The notes beneath the pieces are model-generated. The model was given only the letters and a program-made list of their open reading frames with translations. It did no database searches and had not been told where the DNA came from. The translations under genes and the position numbers were made by a program. 19,299 nt of DNA, taken from the NCBI GenBank assembly GCA_045809925.1, contig JBJMWX010000131.1, forward strand, positions 1 to 19,299. The letters are read 5' to 3'. Source of the DNA: CADDYX01 sp045809925. GTDB taxonomy: Bacteria > Verrucomicrobiota > Verrucomicrobiia > Chthoniobacterales > UBA10450. Below are positions 7,409 to 14,714 of this stretch, piece by piece (position 1 is the stretch's first letter; each line of letters starts with the position of its first letter).

Positions 7409-9382
7409 ATGAACGTCGTCGCGCGCACTCCCATCCCAACAATCAACGCGCCCGATGAGCGGTCGCACCGTTGGATGCAAAACCTGTGGTCGCGGCAGCG
7501 CGGCATGATCGGCTGGCTTTGCAGCACGAATCACAAGGACATCGCGATCCGTTACATCGTGACCGCGTTCATCTTCTTCGGGCTCGGCGGAATTCTCGCG
7601 ATGTTGATGCGAACGCAGCTGGCCTTTCCGGAGAACCGGTTCCTCGGGCCGGACACTTACAATCAGTTTTTCACCGTTCACGGCTCGACCATGATGTTCC
7701 TCTTCGCGGTCCCGATCATGGAAGGCATCGGACTCTACTTCGTGCCGCTGATGGTCGGCACGCGCAACGTCGCGTTTCCGCGCATGAACGCGTTCGGCTA
7801 CTACACCTATCTTGGGGGCGGTTTGCTCTTGTGGGGCGGCTTGCTCACGAACACGGGCGCGGATGCCGGTTGGTTCGCGTATGTGCCGCTGAGCGGGCCG
7901 CAGTATTCGCCCGGACATCGGGTCGATTTTTGGGCCGACATGATCACGCTCACGGAAATCGCCGCGCTCGTCGGGGCGGTCGAGATCATCGTCACGGTTT
8001 TCAAACAACGCGCGCCGGGCATGTCGCTCAACCGAATCCCGATCTTCGTCTGGGCGCAGGTAGTCACCTCATTCATGATCATCTTCGCGATGCCGGCCGT
8101 CATGGTGGCGAGCGGCTTCCTCGCCATGGATCGGCTGGCGCACGTCAACACCCACTTCTTCAATCCAGCCGAAGGCGGCGACGCACTCCTCTATCAGCAT
8201 CTGTTTTGGTTCTTCGGCCATCCCGAGGTCTACATCATCTTCATTCCCGCGACCGGATTCGTGGCCACGATCATCGAGACCTTTTCCGGGCGGCGAATGT
8301 TCGGCTATCCGGCGCTCGTCCTGTCGATGGTCGCGACCGCTTTCATCGGCTTCGGTTTGTGGGTCCATCACATGTTCGCCACGCCGCTCCCGAATCTGGG
8401 CCGCAGTTTCTTCACCGCCTCCAGCATGATGATCGCAATCCCGAACGGCGTGCAGATGTTCTGCTGGATTGCAACCTTGTGGGGCGGCAAGCCGCGACTC
8501 CGCACGCCGCTCCTCTTCGTTATCGGGTTTTTTCTCATTTTCCTCATCGGTGGCTTGAGCGGAATCATGCTCGCCTCGGTCCCGATCGACATCCAGGTGC
8601 ACGACACCTATTTCGTCGTCGCCCATTTTCATTATGTGCTGATCGGCGGCGCGGTCTTCCCACTCTTCGGCGCGATCTATTATTGGTTTCCGAAATGGAC
8701 TGGCCGGATGCTGAACGAGTCGTTAGGCATCCTGAACTTCGGCCTCCTCTTTGTCGGCTTTAACCTGACGTTTTTCCCGATGCACATCCTCGGGCTGCGC
8801 GGGATGACACGGCGCATCTACACCTACGTGCCGGAAACCGGGTGGGGTGATTTGAATCTGCTCGCCACGATCGGCGCCGGAATGATGGGTCTTGGCGTGC
8901 TCGTCTTCCTCGTCAATGTCCTTGTTAGTCGTCGCCGCGGCGCGCTCGCGAATGCAAACCCATGGAGCGCGCCGTCGCTCGAATGGTCGGTGCCTTCACC
9001 GCCGCCGGCCTACAACTACTACAACCCGCCGACGGTCGCCGGGCGCGACTTCCTTTGGGAAAATCCGGAAGCACAGCCGGTCGTGGTCGGATTGAGTCGC
9101 GAGAAACGCGAAGTTTTGAACACCACGATTCTCGACGCGCGACCGGAACATAAATACGAGCTGGCGGGCGATTCCATCTGGCCGCTCTGTCTCGGCATCG
9201 TCGTTGGCCTGACGATGCTCTGGTTTATCTTCAGTCCGTGGTCGATCCCGGGGGGTGCGCTCGGCTCGCTCATCATTCTTTATCTGTGGTTCTGGCGTGG
9301 CAACGAACCGGAATCGGTTAGCGAGGAAGCTGAAATGGAGCGGCCGCCGGACGAGTTCTCAGGCACCGAGCAAGCAGCATGA
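7409..9382 (+). CDS. coxA: Cytochrome c oxidase subunit I with extra C-terminal membrane helices
   Basis: The catalytic subunit of the haem-copper oxidase, reducing O2 to water. Haem a ligands are H91 and H408. The haem a3 ligand is H406 (AHFHYV). CuB ligands are H271, H320 and H321, and the cross-linked tyrosine is Y275 in HPEVY. E273 matches the type A1 glutamate. At 657 residues it is longer than the ~550 residue core: after a Pro-rich loop (about 525-580) two further helices around 590-632 resemble a fused subunit IV. Classical channel residues (R. sphaeroides numbering) are altered: N121 is L109, D132 is N120, S299 is A286, T359 is N346 and K362 is Q349, while N139 is kept as N127. The start is set by GGGAG 7 bases upstream. 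The stop overlaps coxC as ATGA. Confidence 0.96.
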   Translation: MNVVARTPIPTINAPDERSHRWMQNLWSRQRGMIGWLCSTNHKDIAIRYIVTAFIFFGLGGILAMLMRTQLAFPENRFLGPDTYNQFFTVHGSTMMFLFAVPIMEGIGLYFVPLMVGTRNVAFPRMNAFGYYTYLGGGLLLWGGLLTNTGADAGWFAYVPLSGPQYSPGHRVDFWADMITLTEIAALVGAVEIIVTVFKQRAPGMSLNRIPIFVWAQVVTSFMIIFAMPAVMVASGFLAMDRLAHVNTHFFNPAEGGDALLYQHLFWFFGHPEVYIIFIPATGFVATIIETFSGRRMFGYPALVLSMVATAFIGFGLWVHHMFATPLPNLGRSFFTASSMMIAIPNGVQMFCWIATLWGGKPRLRTPLLFVIGFFLIFLIGGLSGIMLASVPIDIQVHDTYFVVAHFHYVLIGGAVFPLFGAIYYWFPKWTGRMLNESLGILNFGLLFVGFNLTFFPMHILGLRGMTRRIYTYVPETGWGDLNLLATIGAGMMGLGVLVFLVNVLVSRRRGALANANPWSAPSLEWSVPSPPPAYNYYNPPTVAGRDFLWENPEAQPVVVGLSREKREVLNTTILDARPEHKYELAGDSIWPLCLGIVVGLTMLWFIFSPWSIPGGALGSLIILYLWFWRGNEPESVSEEAEMERPPDEFSGTEQAA

Positions 9383-10005
9383 GCGCCCAAGTCCGCACCA
9401 TCGACGTCTCCGATCTGGAGCCGCACGTCATGGATCGGCGCTCCCCGATCTGGTGGGGTAACGCGCTCCTCCTTTGCATCGAGACGACGATGTTCGCGTT
9501 GCTCATCGCGACCTACTTCTACATCCACATGAATTACGCGTCGTGGCCGCCGCCCCGCCCGGAGAATTCAAATTACCGCACCAATCCGACGCTTCCCTGC
9601 GCGACCATCAACCTGCTCATCATCCTCGCCAGCGTGGTGCCGATGGCGATCGTCGACAAAGCCTGCCTGCGCCGCGACCTCCGGACCGTGCAACTCGGCA
9701 TGTTGATCATGGTGCTGATTGGACTTGTCACGATCGCGCTGCGTTTTCTCGAATTCGATTCGCTCCAGTTCCGTTGGGATGACAACGCCTACGCGAGCAT
9801 CCTCTGGACGACGGTCGGAATGCACTTGCTCCATCTCGTGACCGGGACCGCGGAAAACCTGCTCATGTGCCTCTGGGCTTGGATCAAAGGGCTGGATGAC
9901 AAACACGCCCGCGATATCCGCGTTGGCTGCGTCTACTGGTATTGGATCGCGGCCATTTGGATACCGCTTTACATCATCTGTTACTTCGGCCCGCGCTGGA
10001 TTTGA
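9379..10005 (+). CDS. coxC: Cytochrome c oxidase subunit III
   Basis: A 208-residue membrane subunit that stabilises the oxidase core. It has the short five-helix form typical of caa3-type subunit III. It opens with a soluble stretch, then the helix WWGNALLLCIETTMFALLIA with the conserved glutamate. It carries NLLIILASVVPM, a helix at VQLGMLIMVLIGLVTIALR followed by FLEFDSLQFRWDDNAYAS, and TTVGMHLLHLVTG with the conserved His pair. The last helix is WYWIAAIWIPLYIICYFGP. The ATG overlaps the coxA stop (ATGA), so translation is probably coupled. The next start follows within 3 bases. Confidence 0.94.
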   Translation: MSAQVRTIDVSDLEPHVMDRRSPIWWGNALLLCIETTMFALLIATYFYIHMNYASWPPPRPENSNYRTNPTLPCATINLLIILASVVPMAIVDKACLRRDLRTVQLGMLIMVLIGLVTIALRFLEFDSLQFRWDDNAYASILWTTVGMHLLHLVTGTAENLLMCLWAWIKGLDDKHARDIRVGCVYWYWIAAIWIPLYIICYFGPRWI

Positions 10006-10008
10006 GTG

Positions 10009-10344
10009 ATGGAGCACACCAAGCCGCACGACGAAAAAGCCGACGCCATCGCCTGGCTTGCGATGCTTGGTCCGCCGCTCGTCTGGATCTTGAACTTCGA
10101 AGTCATCTACGCCGGCGTGCTCTCCGCCTGTGAAGCGAAGCACAATGTCGTCCTGATCGTTTGCGGCGTCGCGACCCTGGCCCTGATCGCCGGGTGCGCA
10201 GTGCTCGCCGGGCGCGAACTGAGAAGCGAAAATCGTGCGCGACGTTTCATGGCCCAGGTCGGCCTGATGGCGGCCGGAGTGTTCGCGCTCGTCACCATCG
10301 CGCAGATGATCGCGATGTTCATCATGGACCCCTGCCTGACATGA
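10009..10344 (+). CDS. Small three-helix membrane protein in the oxidase operon, unknown function
   Basis: An 111-residue protein not recognised by name. It shows three hydrophobic segments at about residues 14-38 (AWLAMLGPPLVWILNFEVIY), 46-65 and 80-105, joined by a charged loop RELRSENRARR. Two acidic or polar breaks (NFEVIY, AMFIMDPC) fall at helix ends. The start is the ATG at 10009, 3 bases after the coxC stop; a GTG directly at 10006 is possible. Its stop overlaps the ctaG start (ATGA). Its place between coxC and ctaG suggests an accessory oxidase subunit or assembly helper, which is inference only. Confidence 0.75.
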   Translation: MEHTKPHDEKADAIAWLAMLGPPLVWILNFEVIYAGVLSACEAKHNVVLIVCGVATLALIAGCAVLAGRELRSENRARRFMAQVGLMAAGVFALVTIAQMIAMFIMDPCLT

Positions 10345-11210
10345 CCCTGTTTCTGGCGCACGCCGCCGGGCCGGCCGATTTCGATGAACTCCGCTACTGG
10401 TGGGTGTTCGATCCGGGGATCGTAATTCCTCTCCTCATTTCGGCGCTGCTTTATGCGATCGGAGTCGTGCGACTGCGGCGGGTGAATCGGCACGCGGTCG
10501 GCCTGATCGAGGTTTCCTGTTTCGTTGCAGGGTGGCTGACACTCGTGATTGCGCTCGTTTCCCCCCTCCATCCTTGGGGCGCGGTGTTGTTTTCCGCGCA
10601 CATGACACAGCACGAACTGCTCATGCTCGTGGCCGCGCCGCTCCTCGTGCTGGGGCGGCCGATGCTGGTATTCTTGTGGGCCGTGCCGCGAAGTTGGGCG
10701 CGAAAGCTCGGCGGCTGGAAACCCGCCGCTCCGATTTGGCACGCGGTCACGGCGCCGTTTGTGGCGTGGCTGGTTCATGCCGTCGTTTTATGGCTGTGGC
10801 ATCTGCCGGCGCTTTTTAATGCGACGCTGGAGAACGACTTCGTTCACGCGCTGCAGCACGTGAGCTTCCTCGGCTCCGCGCTGCTTTTCTGGTGGGCGGT
10901 GTTGCACGGCCGACAACGCGCGCTCGGCTACGGCGCGGCGGTCCTCTACATGTTTACGACCGCGCTGCACACCAGCCTGCTCGGCGCGCTCCTGACCTTT
11001 GCGCGCACCGCCTGGTATCCGTTCTATCAGACAACCACGCAGTCGTGGGGACTGACGCCGCTCGACGATCAGCAGCTTGGCGGACTGATCATGTGGATTC
11101 CCGCCGGTGTCGTTTACATCATTGCAGGGCTGGCGCTCTTCGCCGGCTGGTTACGCGAGGCGGAAAATCGCGCCCGCGCTTTGGATGCATTCCCGCTGCC
11201 GCAGACATGA
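10341..11210 (+). CDS. ctaG: Cytochrome c oxidase assembly protein, CtaG (caa3_CtaG family)
   Basis: A multi-helix membrane protein (289 residues, about seven helices) of the caa3-type CtaG family. It is required for assembly of caa3 oxidases, probably in copper delivery, and is unrelated to the Cox11-type CtaG. Family landmarks are the conserved histidines in AHMTQHELLMLVAAPLLVLG, FVHALQHVSFLGSALLFWW, and FTTALHTSLLGALLTF. The family's closing segment is present too: WYPFYQ, LDDQQLGGLIMWIPAG, and LREAENRA at the end. The frame is open further upstream, but the ATG at 10341 overlaps the preceding stop as ATGA and the N-terminus then fits the family. The next gene also starts with an ATGA overlap. 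Confidence 0.93.
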   Translation: MTLFLAHAAGPADFDELRYWWVFDPGIVIPLLISALLYAIGVVRLRRVNRHAVGLIEVSCFVAGWLTLVIALVSPLHPWGAVLFSAHMTQHELLMLVAAPLLVLGRPMLVFLWAVPRSWARKLGGWKPAAPIWHAVTAPFVAWLVHAVVLWLWHLPALFNATLENDFVHALQHVSFLGSALLFWWAVLHGRQRALGYGAAVLYMFTTALHTSLLGALLTFARTAWYPFYQTTTQSWGLTPLDDQQLGGLIMWIPAGVVYIIAGLALFAGWLREAENRARALDAFPLPQT

Positions 11211-11575
11211 AACCACTGCTGTTAATCGCCGGCGCGATGCTGCTCGTTAGTTGCGGCCCGAGCAGCGGATCGAAACAATGGGCCGCCGATTCGACCGGCG
11301 GAAACCCGGACGCCGGCAAATCCCAGATCCTGAGGTACGGCTGCGCCGCATGTCACACGATCGATGGCGTATCGTCAGAAGCCGTTGTCGGCCCACCGCT
11401 CACGCGGATGGCGAGTCGCAGTTATCTCGCGGGCAATCTCGCCAACAACGCCGCGAATATGGTGCGCTTCATTCAGCATCCGCGCCAGGTGCATAACGAC
11501 ACCGCCATGCCTGAGATGGGTGTGACGGAGCAGGACGCGCGCGATATCGCCGCGTATCTCTACACGTCCAAGTAG
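11207..11575 (+). CDS. Lipoprotein monohaem cytochrome c
   Basis: A 122-residue membrane-anchored cytochrome c that could carry electrons to the oxidase. The lipoprotein signal ends LLVSC (C16). Haem attachment is CAACH (C46, C49, H50), with GPPLTRM downstream as in class I cytochromes and distal M101 in TAMPEMG. The C-terminal helix is EQDARDIAAYLYTSK. The start overlaps the ctaG stop (ATGA), making it the last gene of the oxidase operon. Its TAG directly abuts the stop of the convergent propeller gene, leaving no room for a separate terminator. Confidence 0.9.
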   Translation: MKPLLLIAGAMLLVSCGPSSGSKQWAADSTGGNPDAGKSQILRYGCAACHTIDGVSSEAVVGPPLTRMASRSYLAGNLANNAANMVRFIQHPRQVHNDTAMPEMGVTEQDARDIAAYLYTSK

Positions 11576-12691
11576 CTACGGCTTCGGCACGATTGCGACA
11601 CCCCACGGTCCGTCACCAACTTTGATCCGCGTCAGCTCTTTGCGTCCTCGGGCGTCAACGACGGAGACGTCGTTGGTCGTGCCATTCGCCGTGTAAAGCT
11701 TCGAGCCGTCAGGACTGAGCGCTTCTCCCCATACTCGTTCACCAACCGGAATGATTGCGGCCACATTGTTCTTTTTCGTGTCGACAACAACGACCGTATT
11801 TCCGCGGCCCGTGGTGACGTAGAGCTCGTTACCATCGGGCGAGATGACCGTGCCCATGGGCAGCGATTTTGACGGTAACGCGACCCAGCCACTCACGCTG
11901 TGCTTCTGCGCATCGAGGACAACGACACGGCCGGCGTTTTCACAAGCAACGAATGCGCGGGTGCCGTCGGGAGTGAACGCGACGGAGCGGGGCCTGCCCC
12001 CGATCGTTATCTGCGCGAGCACGCGCTGCTCCTGTGGTGAAATCACGAACACGTCGCCCTTCTCTTCGCAGGTGACGTAAACCTCGCCGTTGACCGGATT
12101 CACACCGACACCTTCCGGCTCTTCTGATACCTTAACTTTGCCGCGGGTCTGACCGTTGCTCAGAGCAACGGTCGACAGACTCGCGTCGTCTTCGTTCGCG
12201 ATAAAGGCGAGCGCGCCGTCTTTGCTCAGCGCAAGTTGCTCAGGATCGGAACCGGCGTGCCATTTCTCGATCACTTTTTGCGCCGCAGTATCAATGATTG
12301 CCATGCCGTCAGCGGCCTTGTCGGCCGGCGCGCGATTCTCTTCCACGCCGGGCGCCATGCGGGGCGAACCGCTCAGCACCACGAAAACGCGCTTGCCGTC
12401 CGGCGAGACACGAATCCCGCGGGGGCGTTTACCAACCCGAATGGTGGCGACAACATTGTTTGCGCTGCCATCAATGATGGTCATGTCGCCGGAGCGCTCA
12501 TTGCTGACATAAACGAGGTAATCGTTGGGCGCCGCGGCTGCGATTTGTGCGCACTGAACGGCGAATGCGCTGACAATCAGCGCGATCAACGCCGGCTTAA
12601 CCACCGACTGTCTGATTTTGAGTCTCACCGCGCCGTTTTCGCGACTGGACGTCTTGTTGGACTGCAATGCATCCGCGCCCGGCGGGCGCAT
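11576..12691 (-). CDS. Secreted YVTN-family beta-propeller protein, PQQ-catabolism associated type
   Basis: A predicted seven-bladed periplasmic propeller of 371 residues. Blades repeat the pattern V-I-[DA]-x(n)-V-x-x-I-x-V-G-x-x-P-x-G-[VI]-x-x-[ST]-P-D-G, for example IRVGKRPRGIRVSPDGKRVF and ITIGGRPRSVAFTPDGTRAF. A signal peptide (ALIVSAFAVQCAQIAAA) is preceded by about 30 extra residues. A GTG at 12628 would give a normal-length leader and is an alternative start. Members of this propeller group are often found beside PQQ alcohol dehydrogenases, which fits xoxF 8 kb away, though here the gene is on the opposite strand. Its ATG is 4 bases after the stop of the small lipoprotein gene, suggesting co-transcription with it. 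Molecular role unknown. Confidence 0.85.
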   Translation of the reverse strand: MRPPGADALQSNKTSSRENGAVRLKIRQSVVKPALIALIVSAFAVQCAQIAAAAPNDYLVYVSNERSGDMTIIDGSANNVVATIRVGKRPRGIRVSPDGKRVFVVLSGSPRMAPGVEENRAPADKAADGMAIIDTAAQKVIEKWHAGSDPEQLALSKDGALAFIANEDDASLSTVALSNGQTRGKVKVSEEPEGVGVNPVNGEVYVTCEEKGDVFVISPQEQRVLAQITIGGRPRSVAFTPDGTRAFVACENAGRVVVLDAQKHSVSGWVALPSKSLPMGTVISPDGNELYVTTGRGNTVVVVDTKKNNVAAIIPVGERVWGEALSPDGSKLYTANGTTNDVSVVDARGRKELTRIKVGDGPWGVAIVPKP

Positions 12692-12695
12692 AAAC

Positions 12696-12998
12696 TCAGC
12701 GATCGACGTGGCGGTGACGTCGATGCGTCCGGACTGTGGTTTGCGTCATCGCATCTTTGCCGCTCGGCGCGACAATCCGCTCTCCTACTTTGGCAAAGGC
12801 CGGACCGCCGTAACCGAACGGCGCACCGTAATAAGGAAACGCCGGGTAGCCGTTGTAACCGTAGGGGTAAACATCGAAAGCATAATATTGGCCGCGGTAA
12901 ACGGGCGGATGCGTCAGGTTTTGCGCGCAACCGCCGAAAACAATAGCAGCGCCGATCGCCGCGAGTCCCACACTCAACCACCGGAATCGTCCGCTCAT
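12696..12998 (-). CDS. Small tyrosine-rich lipoprotein, unknown function
   Basis: A 100-residue protein from the ATG at 12998 (an in-frame ATG at 13016 is the alternative). A lipoprotein signal ends IVFGGC, followed by AQNLTHPP. The middle is rich in Tyr, Gly, Pro and Phe (YPYGYNGYPAFPYYGAPFGYG). It then has a short VGERIVAP segment and a basic His/Arg tail. No family is recognised. It stands between the galactokinase-like gene and the propeller gene on the minus strand with very short gaps. It could be an outer-membrane surface lipoprotein; that is inference. Confidence 0.65.
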   Translation of the reverse strand: MSGRFRWLSVGLAAIGAAIVFGGCAQNLTHPPVYRGQYYAFDVYPYGYNGYPAFPYYGAPFGYGGPAFAKVGERIVAPSGKDAMTQTTVRTHRRHRHVDR

Positions 12999-13059
12999 GC
13001 GCGCATAATCGCACAAAGGCTAACTGGCCGACGAGTGAAATAATTGAAAGGCGACGGGG

Positions 13060-14163
13060 CTAGAGCGCGTTCCCTATCGCCGCGCCGTCAGCGAGCCGGC
13101 AGACAAACGCACCGGCTTCGCGACCAGTCCGAACCAGGTAGTACCTTGCAAGGTGATCAGCGATTGCAGCGGCCTCCGCGCTCTTCACCAAAGTAACGAT
13201 CGAGCCGCCGAAGCCACCGCCAGTCAGTCGCGCGCCGAACACTCCGGGGAGCGAACGCGCAATCTCGACCAGCAGGTCGAGCTCCGGCGTGCTGTTCTCG
13301 AAATTACTGCGCGAGCTTTCGTGCGAGGCATTCATTAATGCGCCAAATTTCGCCTTTTCCCCGCTTACGAGATAATCAACCGCGCGAGCCACCCGATCGT
13401 TCTCGCCCACAACGTGCAACGCGCGCCGAAACAGCACGTCGTCAATGGCACCGCGCGCGCATTCGAGGTGGGGCAACGAAACCGCGCGCAAATTACCGAC
13501 CCCGAGAGCGGCCGCGGCGGCGATGCATTCCTCGCGGCGCTGATTGTAATTGCTTTGGACGAGGCGGCGTTGCGCGCCGGTATTGGCAATGACGAGCGAC
13601 AGATCTGCGGGAAAAGGAACGGTGCGCACCTCGTGGCTGGCGCAGTCAATGTAAAGCGCGTGATCGGCCCGCCCGAGGAGCGAGGTAAGCTGATCGAGCA
13701 AACCGGAAGCAACGCCGACGAACTCGTTCTCCGCACAGCAGCACAGCCGGGCAATGTCACGAAGCTCGATTTCGAATCCGTAGAGTTTTACGAGGAAGCA
13801 GGCTATCGCGACTTCAAAACCCGCCGAGCTCGACAAACCGCCGCCAAGGGCAAGATCGCTCTCGATCGTGGCATCATACCCGGCGACCGCATAGCCGGCG
13901 CGGAGCAGTTCGCGCGTCACACCGAGCGCGTAATTTGCCCACGGTTCCTTGTCATCCCGCGCGAGGATGTCGACCGAGCTTTCACAAACACGATCGAGCG
14001 TTTTCGATTCAAGACGAATCGTGCCATCACTTCGCGTGTGCCCGCTAACCGTTACGCCGCGATCGATGGCAGCGGCGAGAACGAGACCAAGATTGTAATC
14101 GGTATGGTTTCCGAGAAGCTCCACGCGACCCGGGCCGTAGGCGGAAACGCGGCGCATGCGCAA
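13060..14163 (-). CDS. galK: Galactokinase-like GHMP kinase
   Basis: A cytosolic sugar kinase of the GHMP superfamily, 367 residues, expected to phosphorylate galactose at C1 with ATP. Motif 1 is GRVELLGNHTDYN near residue 12. Motif 2, the ATP loop, is LALGGGLSSSAG. The catalytic Asp lies in ASGLLDQLTSLLG. Motif 3 is ARLTGGGFGGSIVTLV near the C-terminus. The usual galactokinase signature reads GEHTDY; here the Glu that contacts the sugar is Asn, so a different sugar substrate is possible. No Leloir-pathway neighbour is present. It is probably the first gene of a minus-strand group with the lipoprotein and propeller genes. The next start codon on the plus strand is 50 bases away or overlapping, depending on the start chosen. 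Confidence 0.87.
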   Translation of the reverse strand: MRMRRVSAYGPGRVELLGNHTDYNLGLVLAAAIDRGVTVSGHTRSDGTIRLESKTLDRVCESSVDILARDDKEPWANYALGVTRELLRAGYAVAGYDATIESDLALGGGLSSSAGFEVAIACFLVKLYGFEIELRDIARLCCCAENEFVGVASGLLDQLTSLLGRADHALYIDCASHEVRTVPFPADLSLVIANTGAQRRLVQSNYNQRREECIAAAAALGVGNLRAVSLPHLECARGAIDDVLFRRALHVVGENDRVARAVDYLVSGEKAKFGALMNASHESSRSNFENSTPELDLLVEIARSLPGVFGARLTGGGFGGSIVTLVKSAEAAAIADHLARYYLVRTGREAGAFVCRLADGAAIGNAL

Positions 14164-14212
14164 CGATCAGCTACGTACGACTGTGGCGAAAACTGTTAAC
14201 TTCCCGTCTCAC

Positions 14213-14674
14213 ATGACTGCCGATGACTTGCAGCGGCTGGAGAAATTCCTGCACGAGAAGATTCCGGTGACGCGGGCCATGGGAACGCGGATCGTCCCGG
14301 ATGCGCAGACCGGCTTTGCCGTCCAGGCGCCGGTGGCCTTGAACTACAACCATCTGCACACCGCGTTCGGCGGCAGCATCAACGCCATCGCGACGCTTGC
14401 CGCCTATGCCTTTCTCTGGCTGCGCGTGGGCGAAAACTGCCACGTCGTCGTGCGCGAGAGCACGATCAAATTCGAACGTCCGATTCGGAAAACGATCCGC
14501 GCACGCTGCGCATCACCCACCGCAGATGCATTTAGGGCATTCGACGCGGCGCTGTGCGCACGCGGACGGGCGCGCTTAGAGCTCCGCGTTTCAGTCGATG
14601 ACGAAGAGGCGGTCGCGGCAGAGTTCGTCGGGACCTTCGTAGCGGTCAGTGGCGAGCCAGCCGCACACCGCTGA
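14213..14674 (+). CDS. YiiD_C-type thioesterase domain protein
   Basis: A small hot-dog-fold protein of 153 residues resembling the YiiD C-terminal domain family of putative thioesterases. The family pattern is seen in LEKFLHEKIPVTRAMG, in APVALNYNHLHTAFGGSINAIATLAAYA, and in the strand pair CHVVVRESTIKFERPI. The C-terminal strands include ARLELRVSV and FVGTFVAV. An ATG at 14156 would add 19 residues but overlaps the divergent galactokinase start and precedes the conserved domain by too much, so 14213 is preferred. Neither has a good ribosome binding site. Substrate unknown; an acyl-thioester is assumed from the family. Confidence 0.8.
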   Translation: MTADDLQRLEKFLHEKIPVTRAMGTRIVPDAQTGFAVQAPVALNYNHLHTAFGGSINAIATLAAYAFLWLRVGENCHVVVRESTIKFERPIRKTIRARCASPTADAFRAFDAALCARGRARLELRVSVDDEEAVAAEFVGTFVAVSGEPAAHR

Positions 14675-14714
14675 CTACGCGGCCCTGGCCGCGGGTGCCT
14701 CGACTTCGCTCGCA

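Noticed and set aside
6648..7412. Open frame on the plus strand between coxB and coxA
   Set aside because: It translates the palindromes and runs antisense to the RAYT gene, whose HUH motif and family features are unambiguous.
7281..7442. N-terminal extension of the RAYT to the ATG at 7442
   Set aside because: It would translate the palindrome pair and overlap the coxA start. The conserved domain begins soon after the GTG at 7280.
7471..8763. Plus-strand open frame of 430 residues overlapping coxA
   Set aside because: Out-of-frame shadow rich in Arg and His; coxA has every cofactor ligand in the other frame.
13414..14199. Plus-strand open frame opposite the galactokinase-like gene
   Set aside because: No domain signal; the minus strand has all three GHMP motifs.
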